Assembly (NCBI GenBank): GCA_036011085.1
Contig: DASCMS010000031.1
Coordinates: 1 to 64,000 of the forward strand
From: UBA8231 sp036011085
GTDB taxonomy: Bacteria > Latescibacterota > UBA2968 > UBA8231
Reading direction: 5' to 3'
DNA length: 64,000 nt
Shown one piece after another: positions 7,822-16,290 of the stretch. Under the pieces are notes generated by a model, which worked only from the letters and a program-made list of their open reading frames with translations, did no database searches and had not been told where the DNA came from. Within the stretch, counting starts at the first letter, position 1; each line of letters opens with the position of its first letter. Made by a program: the position numbers and the translations under genes.

Positions 7822-8877
7822 CTAGGGCTGCGGGTCAGCCAGATAGGCCGTCAGCAGGCGGGCGCCGTTGACGATGCCATCCACATGACTGATCTCGTAT
7901 CCATGGGTGTTGTCGCCGGCGTAGCCGATCAGTGCGGCTCGCGTCGCCGAAGCGGCGGCTTTCGACAGGGTCGCGTCACTGGCATAGGAGGTGAGCACCG
8001 CCGTCTGTACGCCGAATCCCAGTCCTTGCGCCAGTTGTGTCATGTGCTCGATGATGCCCGCATGGTAGAGGCCGGCACGGTCCTGGCAGGGCAGGATCGG
8101 ATCACCGCTGTTCACCGTCTGGTATTCAGCGGCGACGGGCACCACGTCCAGGGCGATCACCGTCGACGCCGGCACCTGGCCGACAGACCAGATCGCACCA
8201 AGGCCGCCGATCTCCTCCTCTGAGCTGGCGATCAGCCAGGTGTCCCGTGCCGGTGGCTGCGCCGCCAGTTCGTGGGCCGTTGCCACCAGCATGGCCAGGC
8301 CCGCGCGGCAATCGAGATTGTAGCCGCACAGGTAGTCCTCGCCGAGCCACCAGGACGCCTTGCGATGGCGGGCGATGACGACCCGCCGCCCGGGCCGTAC
8401 ACCGCAGGCAGCCAGGCTGGCCGCATCGAGCTTCGTCTCCACCCACATCTCTTCCCACGTGAGGGCACCACCCTCCTTCAGAGCTGCCGCCGGACTCTCT
8501 GCCGAGACGTGCTTGGAGCCGATGGAGAGCACGCCCGGCAGGCTCCCGGTGCCGCCGAGGATCTCTACCGGCGTCTCGCCGATGGCCCACGGATGCAGGC
8601 CGCCCACGGGTCGCACGCGCAGGCGTCCGTCGCCATCGACACGCTTGACGATCATGCAGATCTCGTCCTTGTGCGCCACCACGGCGATGCCGCCTTCCTT
8701 CGACTGCCCTCTGAAGTGCACGACGATGCTGTCCGCGTCGTCCTGCCGGATGTCATCTCCCAGGTCGCCGAACATCTCCAGCATCAGGTTCTCGACTTCC
8801 GCCTCTGTACCGGATGGACCGTGGGCGCTGGTCAGGCGTTCGAGATCGGAGAGAAGTCGGGAGCGGTCGACGGCCAC
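7822..8877 (-). CDS. M42-family metallo-aminopeptidase (FrvX/PepA-like)
   Basis: About 351 residues from the GTG at 8877, which is preceded by AAGGAAC; upstream codons could extend it to 8955 but would cross a hairpin. The M42 dinuclear zinc ligands can be placed: VVAHKDEICM (His, Asp), GYNLDCRAGLAML (bridging Asp), SSEEEIGGLG (catalytic Glu), IALDVVP (Asp) and GDNTHGYEISH (His). The enzyme removes N-terminal residues from cytoplasmic peptides as a large TET-type complex; some members act as endoglucanase-associated or deblocking peptidases. It stands alone, facing the ECF sigma gene on its left and following another ECF sigma gene in the same direction, separated from the latter by a terminator. 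Confidence 0.88.
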   Translation of the reverse strand: MAVDRSRLLSDLERLTSAHGPSGTEAEVENLMLEMFGDLGDDIRQDDADSIVVHFRGQSKEGGIAVVAHKDEICMIVKRVDGDGRLRVRPVGGLHPWAIGETPVEILGGTGSLPGVLSIGSKHVSAESPAAALKEGGALTWEEMWVETKLDAASLAACGVRPGRRVVIARHRKASWWLGEDYLCGYNLDCRAGLAMLVATAHELAAQPPARDTWLIASSEEEIGGLGAIWSVGQVPASTVIALDVVPVAAEYQTVNSGDPILPCQDRAGLYHAGIIEHMTQLAQGLGFGVQTAVLTSYASDATLSKAAASATRAALIGYAGDNTHGYEISHVDGIVNGARLLTAYLADPQP

Positions 8878-8886
8878 GGGAGTTCC

Positions 8887-8914
8887 TTTGGTGTCGTATG
8901 AGAGGGACACCAAA
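8887..8914 (-). promoter_or_regulatory. Inverted repeat in the M42 peptidase leader
   Basis: TTTGGTGTC (8887-8895) and GACACCAAA (8906-8914) form a perfect 9-bp inverted repeat with a 10-base loop. On the minus strand it ends exactly at the ribosome binding site (AAAGGAAC) of the peptidase gene. It could be a repressor operator or an RNA hairpin that limits access to the binding site. No T-run follows. Confidence 0.45.
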
Positions 8915-8920
8915 AGATAA

Positions 8921-8952
8921 GGCCGGGCATCTGCTGGAGCAGATACCCGGCC
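8921..8952 (-). terminator. Rho-independent terminator of the ECF sigma gene
   Basis: GGCCGGGCATCTGCT (8921-8935) pairs with AGCAGATACCCGGCC (8938-8952), a 15-bp stem with one mismatch. On the minus strand the stem is followed by TTATCTTTT. It starts 37 bases after the stop of the sigma gene at 8989 and precedes the M42 gene, so it separates the two transcripts. Confidence 0.8.
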
Positions 8953-8988
8953 CATGGAAGGAGGTCCGACCAGCTGGCTGCGGGGGAA

Positions 8989-9615
8989 CTAGTTGGGGAC
9001 CACCGTAGCGGCCGGTGTGAGACCGCTGATGAATTCGTCCGCCAGGTGGCGCAGGCGTTTCTGCAGACGGAGGCGGCCACGATTGACTCGTGACTTCACC
9101 GTACCCACCGGGCATTCGATGATCTTGGCTATTTCGTCGTAAGACAGGCCGTCGAGGTCGCGCAGCTGCACGGCCTCACGGAATTCGCTGGGCAGGTCGC
9201 CGATGGCGTCGACCACGGAGGCGTGCACCTTGCGGGCGTCGGTGTACTCCCCCGGCAGCAGGCCCGTGGCGACGGGCTCGTAGAAGGGTGTCCGCTCCTC
9301 GTCATCGGCGGAGGGTCCAATGGCCACCCAGTGCCAGCGTTTGCGGCGCCGCAGCTCGGTCTTGGCCAGATTGCCGGCGATCGTGTAGAGCCAGGTGGAG
9401 ACCTGCTCGATAGCCGGGTACTGGTGTTTGTGGCGCAGGCAGCGGAGAAAGGTCTCCTGCACGATGTCCTCCGCCGTCTCGCGGTCCCCGACGAAGCGGA
9501 AGACAAAGTTGGTCAGCGGCACGCCGTAGCGGCGGACCAGTACGCCGAGCTGGTCGGTGTCGTGGAAGGCCTGTCGAAGGACGGTGCGGTCCGAGAGCTG
9601 TTGGGTCGCATCCAT
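8989..9615 (-). CDS. ECF-family RNA polymerase sigma factor
   Basis: 208 residues with sigma region 2 (TDQLGVLVRRYGVPLTNFVFRFVGDRETAEDIVQETFLRC in two parts, about 20-60) including the DIVQETFLR -10-recognition helix and STWLYTIAGNLAKTELRRR, and region 4 (IGDLPSEFREAVQLRDLDGLSYDEIAKIIECPVGTVKSRVNRGR, about 135-185). Length and layout are those of ordinary ECF factors, unlike the extended one at 6907. It would direct RNA polymerase to a specific stress or envelope regulon. No anti-sigma gene is adjacent. A strong -24/-12 sequence 79 bases upstream of the ATG suggests it is itself transcribed by sigma-54. Confidence 0.9.
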   Translation of the reverse strand: MDATQQLSDRTVLRQAFHDTDQLGVLVRRYGVPLTNFVFRFVGDRETAEDIVQETFLRCLRHKHQYPAIEQVSTWLYTIAGNLAKTELRRRKRWHWVAIGPSADDEERTPFYEPVATGLLPGEYTDARKVHASVVDAIGDLPSEFREAVQLRDLDGLSYDEIAKIIECPVGTVKSRVNRGRLRLQKRLRHLADEFISGLTPAATVVPN

Positions 9616-9693
9616 GACGCTCTATCTCTCTCGTTGGAGTTTCCTGAAAGTCGTTGTCCAGCCGGGCGATCCTGCCGTGGCTGAGCAACCCCT

Positions 9694-9709
9694 TGCAAGA
9701 GCTATACCA
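9694..9709 (-). promoter_or_regulatory. Sigma-54 (-24/-12) promoter of the ECF sigma gene
   Basis: On the minus strand the sequence TGGTATAGCTCTTGCA fits the sigma-54 consensus TGGCAY-N5-TTGCA at all key positions: GG and GC are correctly spaced and TTGCA is intact. Transcription would start near 9683, leaving a leader of about 68 bases before the ATG at 9615. rpoN and an NtrC-type activator lie in the same window. An enhancer-binding site upstream was not identified. Confidence 0.65.
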
Positions 9710-9947
9710 GGCGCCTATCCAGCAGGATCGAACCGGGCATAAGAGACAGAAACACAATAGGTTGCATCGCATCTTGGCGCGTCTGTCGGGGCCATGGTTC
9801 AACTCTTGAGATGGCTCAGGAATCTGAGGATCGTCAGAGATTCGAGGCGAATGTCGCCAGAGTCTCGATTCTTTGACCCCTCAGGCGAGGGGGGGTAGAT
9901 TCCCTCTCCGCACCAGACCACAAGCAAGGGTCGCACGAGGGAGGACG
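9710..9947. other. Divergent intergenic region, no gene seen
   Basis: Together with the ECF leader this is a 332-base stretch without a gene between the divergent ECF sigma gene and the SEC-C gene. Apart from the -24/-12 promoter I see no convincing coding frame, tRNA or repeat. A GGTTCGATCC-like string on the minus strand near 9719-9728 resembles a tRNA T-loop but has no matching stem. The region must hold the promoter of the SEC-C/rmlC operon and any enhancer site for sigma-54 activation. A GGGAGGA ribosome binding site lies at its right end. Confidence 0.5.
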
Positions 9948-10559
9948 ATGGCGGACGAGGCGCTGCAACAGATCCAGGCATTCTGCGAGACCCACGAGAT
10001 CCGCCGACTGCAGGCCGAGGAGATCCACGAGCTTCTTGTGGACGGTGAAGCGCCGGAGTGGGTCGCCGGACAGGCCGCCGAAGAGAGGCCTGAGACGGCA
10101 GCTCAACTCACCGAGTTGCTGGCCCGGCTCGCCCCGGATCTTCGCGGCCCCGAACCGGCGGCTGAAGAAGAAGAGGCCGTCGATGACGAGGAGATGTCAC
10201 CCGAGGCGCAGTTTGCCGTTCTCGCCCAATCTCTGCCACCCGGGGTCGATGCCCGCCAGGTGCAGCAGATGCTGTCCACACCACGGGGACAGATGCTGGC
10301 CGATTTCGGCGCCTTCTGCGAGGAACGGGGACACGAAGGCGCCGACGAGGAACTGATGCGCATCGCCCACGAGGAGTGGTTGCAGACTCCGCGTGACGCC
10401 CTGGAAGGCAAGAAGCCGGCGGAGGTCCTCGAAGGGGGACGGCTGCTTCCGGAGAGGGTGGAGACGTTCCGACGGGAAGAGCCGAAGGTGGGGCGCAACG
10501 ATCCCTGCCCCTGTGGCAGCGGCAAGAAATACAAGAAGTGCCACGGGAAGGGGGCGTAG
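9948..10559 (+). CDS. SEC-C zinc-motif protein
   Basis: 203 residues. The C-terminus ends in GRNDPCPCGSGKKYKKCHG, a textbook SEC-C motif (C-x-C-x8-C-H) that binds zinc and, in SecA, contacts SecB and ribosomes. The rest is acidic and helical with a Glu-rich patch (EEEEAVDDEE, about 75-85) and no other recognised domain. Stand-alone SEC-C proteins are of largely unknown function and may bind translation or secretion partners. ATG 9948 was chosen because GGGAGGA lies directly upstream. The next gene starts 7 bases after its stop. Confidence 0.8.
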   Translation: MADEALQQIQAFCETHEIRRLQAEEIHELLVDGEAPEWVAGQAAEERPETAAQLTELLARLAPDLRGPEPAAEEEEAVDDEEMSPEAQFAVLAQSLPPGVDARQVQQMLSTPRGQMLADFGAFCEERGHEGADEELMRIAHEEWLQTPRDALEGKKPAEVLEGGRLLPERVETFRREEPKVGRNDPCPCGSGKKYKKCHGKGA

Positions 10560-10566
10560 CCGGACG

Positions 10567-11109
10567 ATGAAGGGACGAGAAGAACGATCGATCGCCGGGG
10601 TGTACAGTCTCGATCTGCAGGTGTTCGGCGACGATCGGGGGCGGTTTTCGGAAATGTTCCGCAACGAGTGGTTCCCAGAACGCGACTGGGGCAAGGTCCA
10701 GGTCAACCGTTCCCATTCGTCGGCCACGATCCTGCGGGGGCTGCACTACCATCACAGGCAGGCTGACTACTGGCATCCCCTGTCGGGGACGATCCGCGTG
10801 GGGCTGTACGATCTGCGCCGGCAGTCGCCCACCTACGGTACTGGCGAGGCTTTCGACATCTCGGGTGAAGATTTCACCGGTCTGTTCATCCCGCCGGGGG
10901 TGGCCCACGGCTTCTACAGCGTCACCGACCTGACCCTGATCTACGTCGTCGACAGCTACTATGACGGGGCCGATGAGCTGGGTGTGGCCTGGGATGATCC
11001 GGCTCTCGGACTCGACTGGGCGATCCCTGCCGGAACCGAACCGATCCTGTCTGAGCGTGACGCCACCAATCCGCCCCTGGCCCAGCTCGACGAGGAGGAC
11101 CTGCCGTGA
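10567..11109 (+). CDS. rmlC: RmlC-like dTDP-4-dehydrorhamnose 3,5-epimerase
   Basis: 180 residues of a cupin-fold epimerase of the RmlC family, which epimerises C3 and C5 of dTDP-4-keto-6-deoxyglucose in dTDP-L-rhamnose synthesis. Family features: NRSHSSATILRGLHYHH (active-site His in the LRGLHY motif), GTIRVGLYDLRRQSPTYG, and FIPPGVAHGFYSVTD leading to the conserved Tyr region. Length matches the family (about 180-190). No rmlA, rmlB or rmlD is adjacent, so it may act on a related nucleotide sugar. Its end overlaps the next gene by four bases (GTGA). Confidence 0.85.
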   Translation: MKGREERSIAGVYSLDLQVFGDDRGRFSEMFRNEWFPERDWGKVQVNRSHSSATILRGLHYHHRQADYWHPLSGTIRVGLYDLRRQSPTYGTGEAFDISGEDFTGLFIPPGVAHGFYSVTDLTLIYVVDSYYDGADELGVAWDDPALGLDWAIPAGTEPILSERDATNPPLAQLDEEDLP

Positions 11110-11960
11110 GCGTGGATCTGATTCAGGCCCTGGTGGACTCCGAAGCCCTACGCATCGCACCTCCCGGCGAGGTGTTCTGGTACACCTCCGGTACGGTCGG
11201 TCCATACTACAGCCGTACCGAGTTCCTCTTTGGTGGTGCCGATGCAGCCGAAGACCTGCTCGCCTTCATCGACAGCGACAGCCGAGCCGCCGATTTTCAC
11301 CAGCACCTGGGGGAGAGGGTCAGTACTCGCCTCGACAATGACGACGCCTTCGGCGGCGTTATCGATGCCCTCGTCGCCGCCATCCGGTCTCATCCAGGTG
11401 CACACGATCTCGATTGTATCTCGGGGGGGGAGCGGCGCGACTGGTTCTTCTCACTGCCCGTCGCTTTGCGCATGGGACTGCCGCATCTCTACATCTACAA
11501 GGACGGGGACACGTTCCTGGCCGACGGTGACGCAGTCGCCACGATCGACGATCTCAACGGCCGGCGCACGGCCCACGTGGCCGACCTGGTGACAGAGGCG
11601 TCGAGCTACGCCCGGGCCTGGATTCCGGCGATCCGCGGCCGCGGTGGCGAGATGCTGATGGCAGCCAATGTCATCGACCGCGCCCAGGGCGGCATGGATG
11701 TCATCTCCGAGGCGGGCGTAGCTGCCATGGCGCTGCTGCGGGTCGACGAGACGCTGTTCGATGAGTTGCGCCAACGGCAGATCATCGACGATGCACAGCG
11801 AGTGGTGCTGCTCGACTATCTGGGCGATCCCAAGGGGGCCATGAAGCGCTTCCTTCAGGCCAACCCCTGTTTCCTGGAACGGGCACTGGCATCGGATGAC
11901 GCCCGCACGGTGGAGCGGGCGCGTCTGCTCGTGGACGAGGACGTCTACGGTCTGCGGTGA
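11106..11960 (+). CDS. Orotate phosphoribosyltransferase-like protein
   Basis: 284 residues. Features of the longer, atypical PyrE-like family: FWYTSGTVGPYYSRTEFLFGG near the N-terminus (a substrate-loop region), CISGGERRDWFFSLPVALRMGLPHLYIYKDG, and the PRPP-loop region AHVADLVTEASSY (about 155-167), which is a degenerate form of the VVDDVxTTG motif. The family would transfer orotate to PRPP in pyrimidine synthesis, but the weak PRPP motif leaves open another phosphoribosyl function. GTG start overlaps the rmlC stop, so it is translationally coupled to a sugar-nucleotide gene. pyrG lies 6 kb away. Confidence 0.65.
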   Translation: MSVDLIQALVDSEALRIAPPGEVFWYTSGTVGPYYSRTEFLFGGADAAEDLLAFIDSDSRAADFHQHLGERVSTRLDNDDAFGGVIDALVAAIRSHPGAHDLDCISGGERRDWFFSLPVALRMGLPHLYIYKDGDTFLADGDAVATIDDLNGRRTAHVADLVTEASSYARAWIPAIRGRGGEMLMAANVIDRAQGGMDVISEAGVAAMALLRVDETLFDELRQRQIIDDAQRVVLLDYLGDPKGAMKRFLQANPCFLERALASDDARTVERARLLVDEDVYGLR

Positions 11961-11984
11961 CCGGCCAGTCTGTGACGTGGCTGG

Positions 11985-14900
11985 TCAGCCGGCCGCTTCG
12001 TCGAGCATCTCTTCCACGACGTGGACGGAGACCAGCTGGGACACACCTTCTTCCGGCATGGTGACACCGTGCAACGTGTCCGAGGAGGCCATGGACAGCT
12101 TGTTGTGGGTCACCATGCAGAACTGAGTGCCCTTGGCGAACTCGCGCAACACCCGCAGGAAGCGTTCGACGTTGGCGTCGTCGAGTGGGGCGTCGACCTC
12201 GTCGAGGATACACCACGGGCTCGGCTTCACCTGGTAGATGGCGAACAACAGAGCGATGGCCGTCAAGGCCTTCTCACCACCTGACAGCAGACCGATGTTC
12301 TGCAGCTTCTTGCCGCGGGGGCGAGCGATGATCTCGATGTTCGATTCAAGGGGATCGACGTCGGCTTCGATCTGCAGATCGGCCTCACCACCGGGGAAGA
12401 AGCGCCCGTAGGTCTCGCGGAACTTCTCACGGATCTGCTCGAAGGTCTCGCGGAACATGCGTCGTGCCACGCGGTCGATGTGCTGCAGCGTCTTACGCAG
12501 GTCCTCCACCGCCGCCATCAGGTCGTCGCGGTGCTGGACGAGGAAGTCGTAGCGTTCTTTCTGCTCTTCGTATTCCTCCAGAACCCCAACGTGGACGTTG
12601 CCGAGACGAGCGATGCCACGTCGCAGTTCGCCGAGGCGGTTCTCGGCGACCGCGGCGTCGAAGCCTTCCTCGTTCAGCGGGCCCAGGCTCTCGACATCGA
12701 CGTCGTACTCCTCGGTGAGCCGATCCTTGATGCGGGTGGCCTCGCTGCTCAGTTCCGCCAGCTTCAATTCGAGCTGGTGTCGACGCTCGCGCTGGGTACT
12801 CAACTGGCGCTGCAACCGCGAGATCTCCTGGTCGAGTTCGCGTGAGGCCACCGACACCTCCTGCTGGTGCCGAAGGCGCTCGTTGCGCTGCTCGTCGAGT
12901 CCATCCCGTTCGCTGTGCTTGGTGGCCAGCTGTGCCGTCGTGTCGGCCTCGCGCTCGGCGAGGCCGGCCCGATCGCCTTCGGCCTGACTCACCTCGTGCT
13001 CGATGCGCTCGATCGTCTTCCCGTGTTCCTGCTGCAAGCCCGTGAAGCGCTGCATCTCGCGCCGCAGCCCTTCGGCCTTCTCGGTGACACGCACGCTTTC
13101 CACACGCAGAGCATTGAGGGCTTCGATCTGTTCGCGTCGCACCTGTTCGGCACTGCGTACCCGCTCCTCCCGTGCCTGCAGGCGCTCCTCCAGTTCGACG
13201 GCCTCGCTCTCGATCGTCGCCAGTCGTTCCTCCTGCCCGCGACCGCCATCTTCCAGTTCTGCCAGCCGCTGACGGGACTGCTCCAATCGCTGCTGCAACT
13301 GCGTGTGACGGGCCTGCTGCCGGTTCACCTCCTCGTGGGCGGACCGCTGACGCTGACGGACCTCGCGCTCGGCATCACGTTCGACTTCGAGCAGCTCTGT
13401 CAGGTCCGTGATGTAGCCATCGAGTACGGCACGCCGGGTATGTTCGGAACCGTCCGCCGCCTGCGCCGCCGACAACCGGGCATGCTGCCGCGAGACATTG
13501 GCGCGCAGCTGTCGAATCTCCCGACCCCGCCCCAGAACGCTGTCGTCGTGGTCCGAGCGGGCGCCGCCGGCGAGGCGTCCGTCGATGTCGACGCCCTGGC
13601 CATCGGCGGTGACGAGCCGTACCGAGAGTCCCCGGTGCCGACGGGAGACCTCCAGCGCCGCAGTCAGATCGTCGACGACATAGGTGTTGTGCAGCAACCG
13701 GTCCAGAAGGGGGGCCACGGGTCCGCCGGCGCGTACGCGATCAGCCAGGGGGCCCTGGACGCCGGCGACATCGCTCAGATCGATGGCCATCGCCTGCCGT
13801 GGAGCCTGCCACTCCAGGGGAAAGATGCCGGCCCTTCCGGAGCGTTCGCGCAGGTAGGTGAGGGCCTCGAGAAGACCGCTGTCACCGCGGGCCACCAGGG
13901 CTTCTACGGCATCACCGAGGGCGACCTCCACGGCCTGGTCCCAGTCGGGATCGACCTCGATGAGATCGCCGAGGACACCTTCGAACAGTTCGGTATAGGG
14001 TGAATCGACGAGCAACTCACGGACGCCGCTGGAATATCCTTCATAGCCGGAGCGCACGCGTTCGAGGACCTGGATGCGGGCCTGTTCCGCCTCGATGCCG
14101 CGTCGCAGGTCGGTGATTTTCTGACCGCTGGCCTCGATGGCGGCACCGGCGTCGGCACGCCGCCTCCGACCATCGGCCAGATCCGACTCGATTCTCCGCA
14201 GTCGTTCACCGCGTTGCTCGAGCTCCTGTTCGGCCTGCTGACCGCTGTCTCTGGCACTGGCCAGATCCTTGTCGACCGTACCGAGCTCTGCACCCAACTG
14301 TTCCTGGTCCTGCTGCAGCGATTCCCTCTCGCTGCGCAGCCTGGCCAGTGAGCCGGAGCGCTCGCCTTTCTCACGCAGAAGCTCGCGCAGTCGGTGGTTC
14401 TCGGCGTCCAGCCCGGAGCGACTCGACTCGTACTCGGCGTCGGCGGCCGTGGCCGTGGCTTCCTGGCTCTGCAGCTTTTCTCTGTTGGACTCGACCTCAG
14501 CGCCAGCGGCTTCGAGGTTCTCCCCGGTCTCACCGAGCTGCCGACGGGTCTCCTGCAGCTGGCGGCGAGTCTCCTCCAGCTGACCCGACGCCCGCTCGAT
14601 GAAATGCTCGCGGGCCTCGCGCCGTTCACGGGAGGAGACCAGACGATTGTCGAGCTCGTGAATCTCTTCGACGCAGCGACTCAAGGCGACGCCGGCCTCC
14701 TGCAGGGCGTGTTCGGCCTCGGTCACGGCGAGGCGTCGCTTCTCGAGGTCCGCCTCCCGTGCGGTGAACTGCGTGAGACCGGTTTCCGAGGCGCGTGAGA
14801 CCTCGTCGAACTCAACCTGCAGCGGCTGCAGCTGGGCGCCGATGCCGAAGTACTGATGGCGCCCGAAGCGCAACTCGAGGTCGTCGAGCTCGGTCTTGAA

Positions 14901-15551
14901 CTCCTGGAAGCGTCGGGCCCGTCCCACCTGTCGGCCGAGGTAATCGACCTGTCGCTTGACCTCGGAGATGATGTCTTCCAGCCGGGTGAGGTCGGCCTCC
15001 GTCGATTCGAGCTTGTTCCACGTCGACCGCCGCCGGGCCTTGTACTTGGTGATGCCCGCCGCCTCTTCGAGGATGCGGCGACGGTTCTCCGTCTTCTCAC
15101 TGATGATTTCGTCTACCATGCCCTGCTCCATCACCGAGTAGGCGCCAGGGCCGAGGCCGGTGTCCATCAGCAGGTTCTGGATGTCCAGCAGGCGACAGGG
15201 GACCTTGTTGAGCAGGTAGTCGCTCTCTCCCGAGCGGAACAGCCGCCGGGTGACGGTCACTTCGGTATAGTCGATAGGCAGGACGTGTTCGCTGTTGTCG
15301 ATGGTCAGTGACACTTCTGCCATGCCCAGGGGCTTGCGGGCCCGGGTGCCGGCGAAGATGACATCCTCCATCTTATGGCCACGGATGGCGCTGGCCCGCT
15401 GCTCTCCCAGCACCCAGCGGATGGCCTCGACAACGTTCGACTTGCCACAGCCGTTGGGGCCGACGATGCCGGTGATCCCCACTCCAAAGGGGATCTCCGT
15501 CTTGTTCATGAAGGACTTGAAACCGAAGATGTCGAGGTGGGTCAGGCGCAA
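11985..15551 (-). CDS. smc: Chromosome segregation protein SMC
   Basis: 1188 residues, the usual SMC length. N-terminal ATPase half: FGFKSFMNKTEI and Walker A GPNGCGKSN (about 32-40), Q-loop near RWVLGEQRA. Coiled coils span about 170-500 and 660-1000. The hinge (about 505-650) includes GVLGDLIEVDPDWDQAVEVAL and ends near DGRLAGGARSDHD. C-terminal half: signature LLSGGEKALTAIAL (about 1087-1100) and Walker B WCILDEVDAPLDDAN. It forms a ring-shaped dimer that organises and helps segregate DNA with ScpA/ScpB, whose genes are not in this window. Convergent with the PyrE-like gene, 24 bases apart. Confidence 0.97.
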   Translation of the reverse strand: MRLTHLDIFGFKSFMNKTEIPFGVGITGIVGPNGCGKSNVVEAIRWVLGEQRASAIRGHKMEDVIFAGTRARKPLGMAEVSLTIDNSEHVLPIDYTEVTVTRRLFRSGESDYLLNKVPCRLLDIQNLLMDTGLGPGAYSVMEQGMVDEIISEKTENRRRILEEAAGITKYKARRRSTWNKLESTEADLTRLEDIISEVKRQVDYLGRQVGRARRFQEFKTELDDLELRFGRHQYFGIGAQLQPLQVEFDEVSRASETGLTQFTAREADLEKRRLAVTEAEHALQEAGVALSRCVEEIHELDNRLVSSRERREAREHFIERASGQLEETRRQLQETRRQLGETGENLEAAGAEVESNREKLQSQEATATAADAEYESSRSGLDAENHRLRELLREKGERSGSLARLRSERESLQQDQEQLGAELGTVDKDLASARDSGQQAEQELEQRGERLRRIESDLADGRRRRADAGAAIEASGQKITDLRRGIEAEQARIQVLERVRSGYEGYSSGVRELLVDSPYTELFEGVLGDLIEVDPDWDQAVEVALGDAVEALVARGDSGLLEALTYLRERSGRAGIFPLEWQAPRQAMAIDLSDVAGVQGPLADRVRAGGPVAPLLDRLLHNTYVVDDLTAALEVSRRHRGLSVRLVTADGQGVDIDGRLAGGARSDHDDSVLGRGREIRQLRANVSRQHARLSAAQAADGSEHTRRAVLDGYITDLTELLEVERDAEREVRQRQRSAHEEVNRQQARHTQLQQRLEQSRQRLAELEDGGRGQEERLATIESEAVELEERLQAREERVRSAEQVRREQIEALNALRVESVRVTEKAEGLRREMQRFTGLQQEHGKTIERIEHEVSQAEGDRAGLAEREADTTAQLATKHSERDGLDEQRNERLRHQQEVSVASRELDQEISRLQRQLSTQRERRHQLELKLAELSSEATRIKDRLTEEYDVDVESLGPLNEEGFDAAVAENRLGELRRGIARLGNVHVGVLEEYEEQKERYDFLVQHRDDLMAAVEDLRKTLQHIDRVARRMFRETFEQIREKFRETYGRFFPGGEADLQIEADVDPLESNIEIIARPRGKKLQNIGLLSGGEKALTAIALLFAIYQVKPSPWCILDEVDAPLDDANVERFLRVLREFAKGTQFCMVTHNKLSMASSDTLHGVTMPEEGVSQLVSVHVVEEMLDEAAG

Positions 15552-15587
15552 GCTGGGTCTCCTGGGGCTTCCGTCGCGGTTCGGGCT

Positions 15588-15618
15588 AATATACTACAGA
15601 TGGGGGCGGAGCGGACAA
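15588..15618 (-). promoter_or_regulatory. Possible sigma-70 promoter of smc
   Basis: On the minus strand a good -10 box TATATT (15588-15593) lies 37 bases before the smc start. TTGTCC (15613-15618) is the best -35 candidate but the 19-base spacer is longer than ideal. Only the -10 is convincing. Confidence 0.35.
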
Positions 15619-15712
15619 AGAATACCAGATGTGGACCCCATGGTCAAGATTCGCTTGAATATCCCACCCTTCCAGCCTACCTTGCCAGTATGTTGAAAGA
15701 TGCCGGAACTCC

Positions 15713-15913
15713 ATGACGCTCAACGACCTACTCGCCGATGTGCTCGACGAACTGCCGGATGACCGCCGGAAGGTGGTGGACGATATGATCGAGAAATTCG
15801 GCGCCAGCGATACCTTTCACTTCACCCTGGCTCTGCTGGCCGGGACGGACAGCCGTGAGCGTCGCCTGGTCCGCATGCTGATCAACGACCTGGAACGCAC
15901 GGAAATGGAGTGA
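15713..15913 (+). CDS. Small conserved-looking hypothetical protein
   Basis: 66 residues, ATG at 15713, highly charged and predicted mostly helical (LADVLDELPDDRRKVVDDMIEKFG, then LALLAGTDSRERRLVRMLINDLE, given here in part). No TM segment, no known motif. It lies divergent from smc with 161 bases between them and is followed by a leader and two further genes in the same direction. The codon bias matches neighbours, which supports a real gene. Function unknown. Confidence 0.5.
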   Translation: MTLNDLLADVLDELPDDRRKVVDDMIEKFGASDTFHFTLALLAGTDSRERRLVRMLINDLERTEME

Positions 15914-15955
15914 CCTCCAAAGAGCTACAGCGATCCCGATCGTTGTCGATATACA

Positions 15956-16001
15956 GAGAGAGACTACTTAGTGGAAAGTAGTACTGAGAAAGGACTCTCT
16001 C
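15956..16001 (+). promoter_or_regulatory. Two-tier hairpin enclosing a ribosome binding site
   Basis: GAGAGAG (15956-15962) pairs with CTCTCTC (15995-16001), and inside it ACTACTT (15963-15969) pairs with AAGTAGT (15976-15982). The AAAGGA ribosome binding site (15989-15994) lies in the open part between the stems, and the TTG start of the next gene follows directly at 16002. Folding would place the start codon against a stem and could restrict translation. The pairing is seen; regulation is inferred. Confidence 0.4.
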
Positions 16002-16280
16002 TTGGTCGCCATATTTCTTCTGCTCCTGATCCCCCTGGGGCTGCGCTATCTCGCCGTCCGGCACATGAATCTCCTCCACCGGCGTCTCGCCCACGGGGAG
16101 GAAGATCTGCGCCAGTTGCAGGCGCGCTTCTCCGTTGTACGGGAGGATCTGATCGACACACGTCGCAGAGTGCGCCAGTATCAGGTGCGCAAGAACTTTA
16201 TCGGCAACGACATCCATCGGGAACGCGAACGCCTCGTCGAAGCCCGCAGTCAAGCAAGAACCGATCGTATGGCCGCCTGA
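16002..16280 (+). CDS. Small TM-anchored coiled-coil protein
   Basis: 92 residues from TTG 16002, chosen because AAAGGA lies seven bases upstream. An N-terminal membrane segment (MVAIFLLLLIPLGLRYLAV) is followed by a basic/acidic helix with heptad-like spacing, the same architecture as the two proteins at 6138-6787. No known family. Nine bases separate it from the HprK-like gene, so they are probably co-transcribed. Confidence 0.55.
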   Translation: MVAIFLLLLIPLGLRYLAVRHMNLLHRRLAHGEEDLRQLQARFSVVREDLIDTRRRVRQYQVRKNFIGNDIHRERERLVEARSQARTDRMAA

Positions 16281-16290
16281 GCCAGCAGCC

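Noticed and set aside
9719..9728. A tRNA T-loop-like GGTTCGATCC on the minus strand
   Set aside because: Flanking bases cannot form the T stem and no acceptor or anticodon arm is present.
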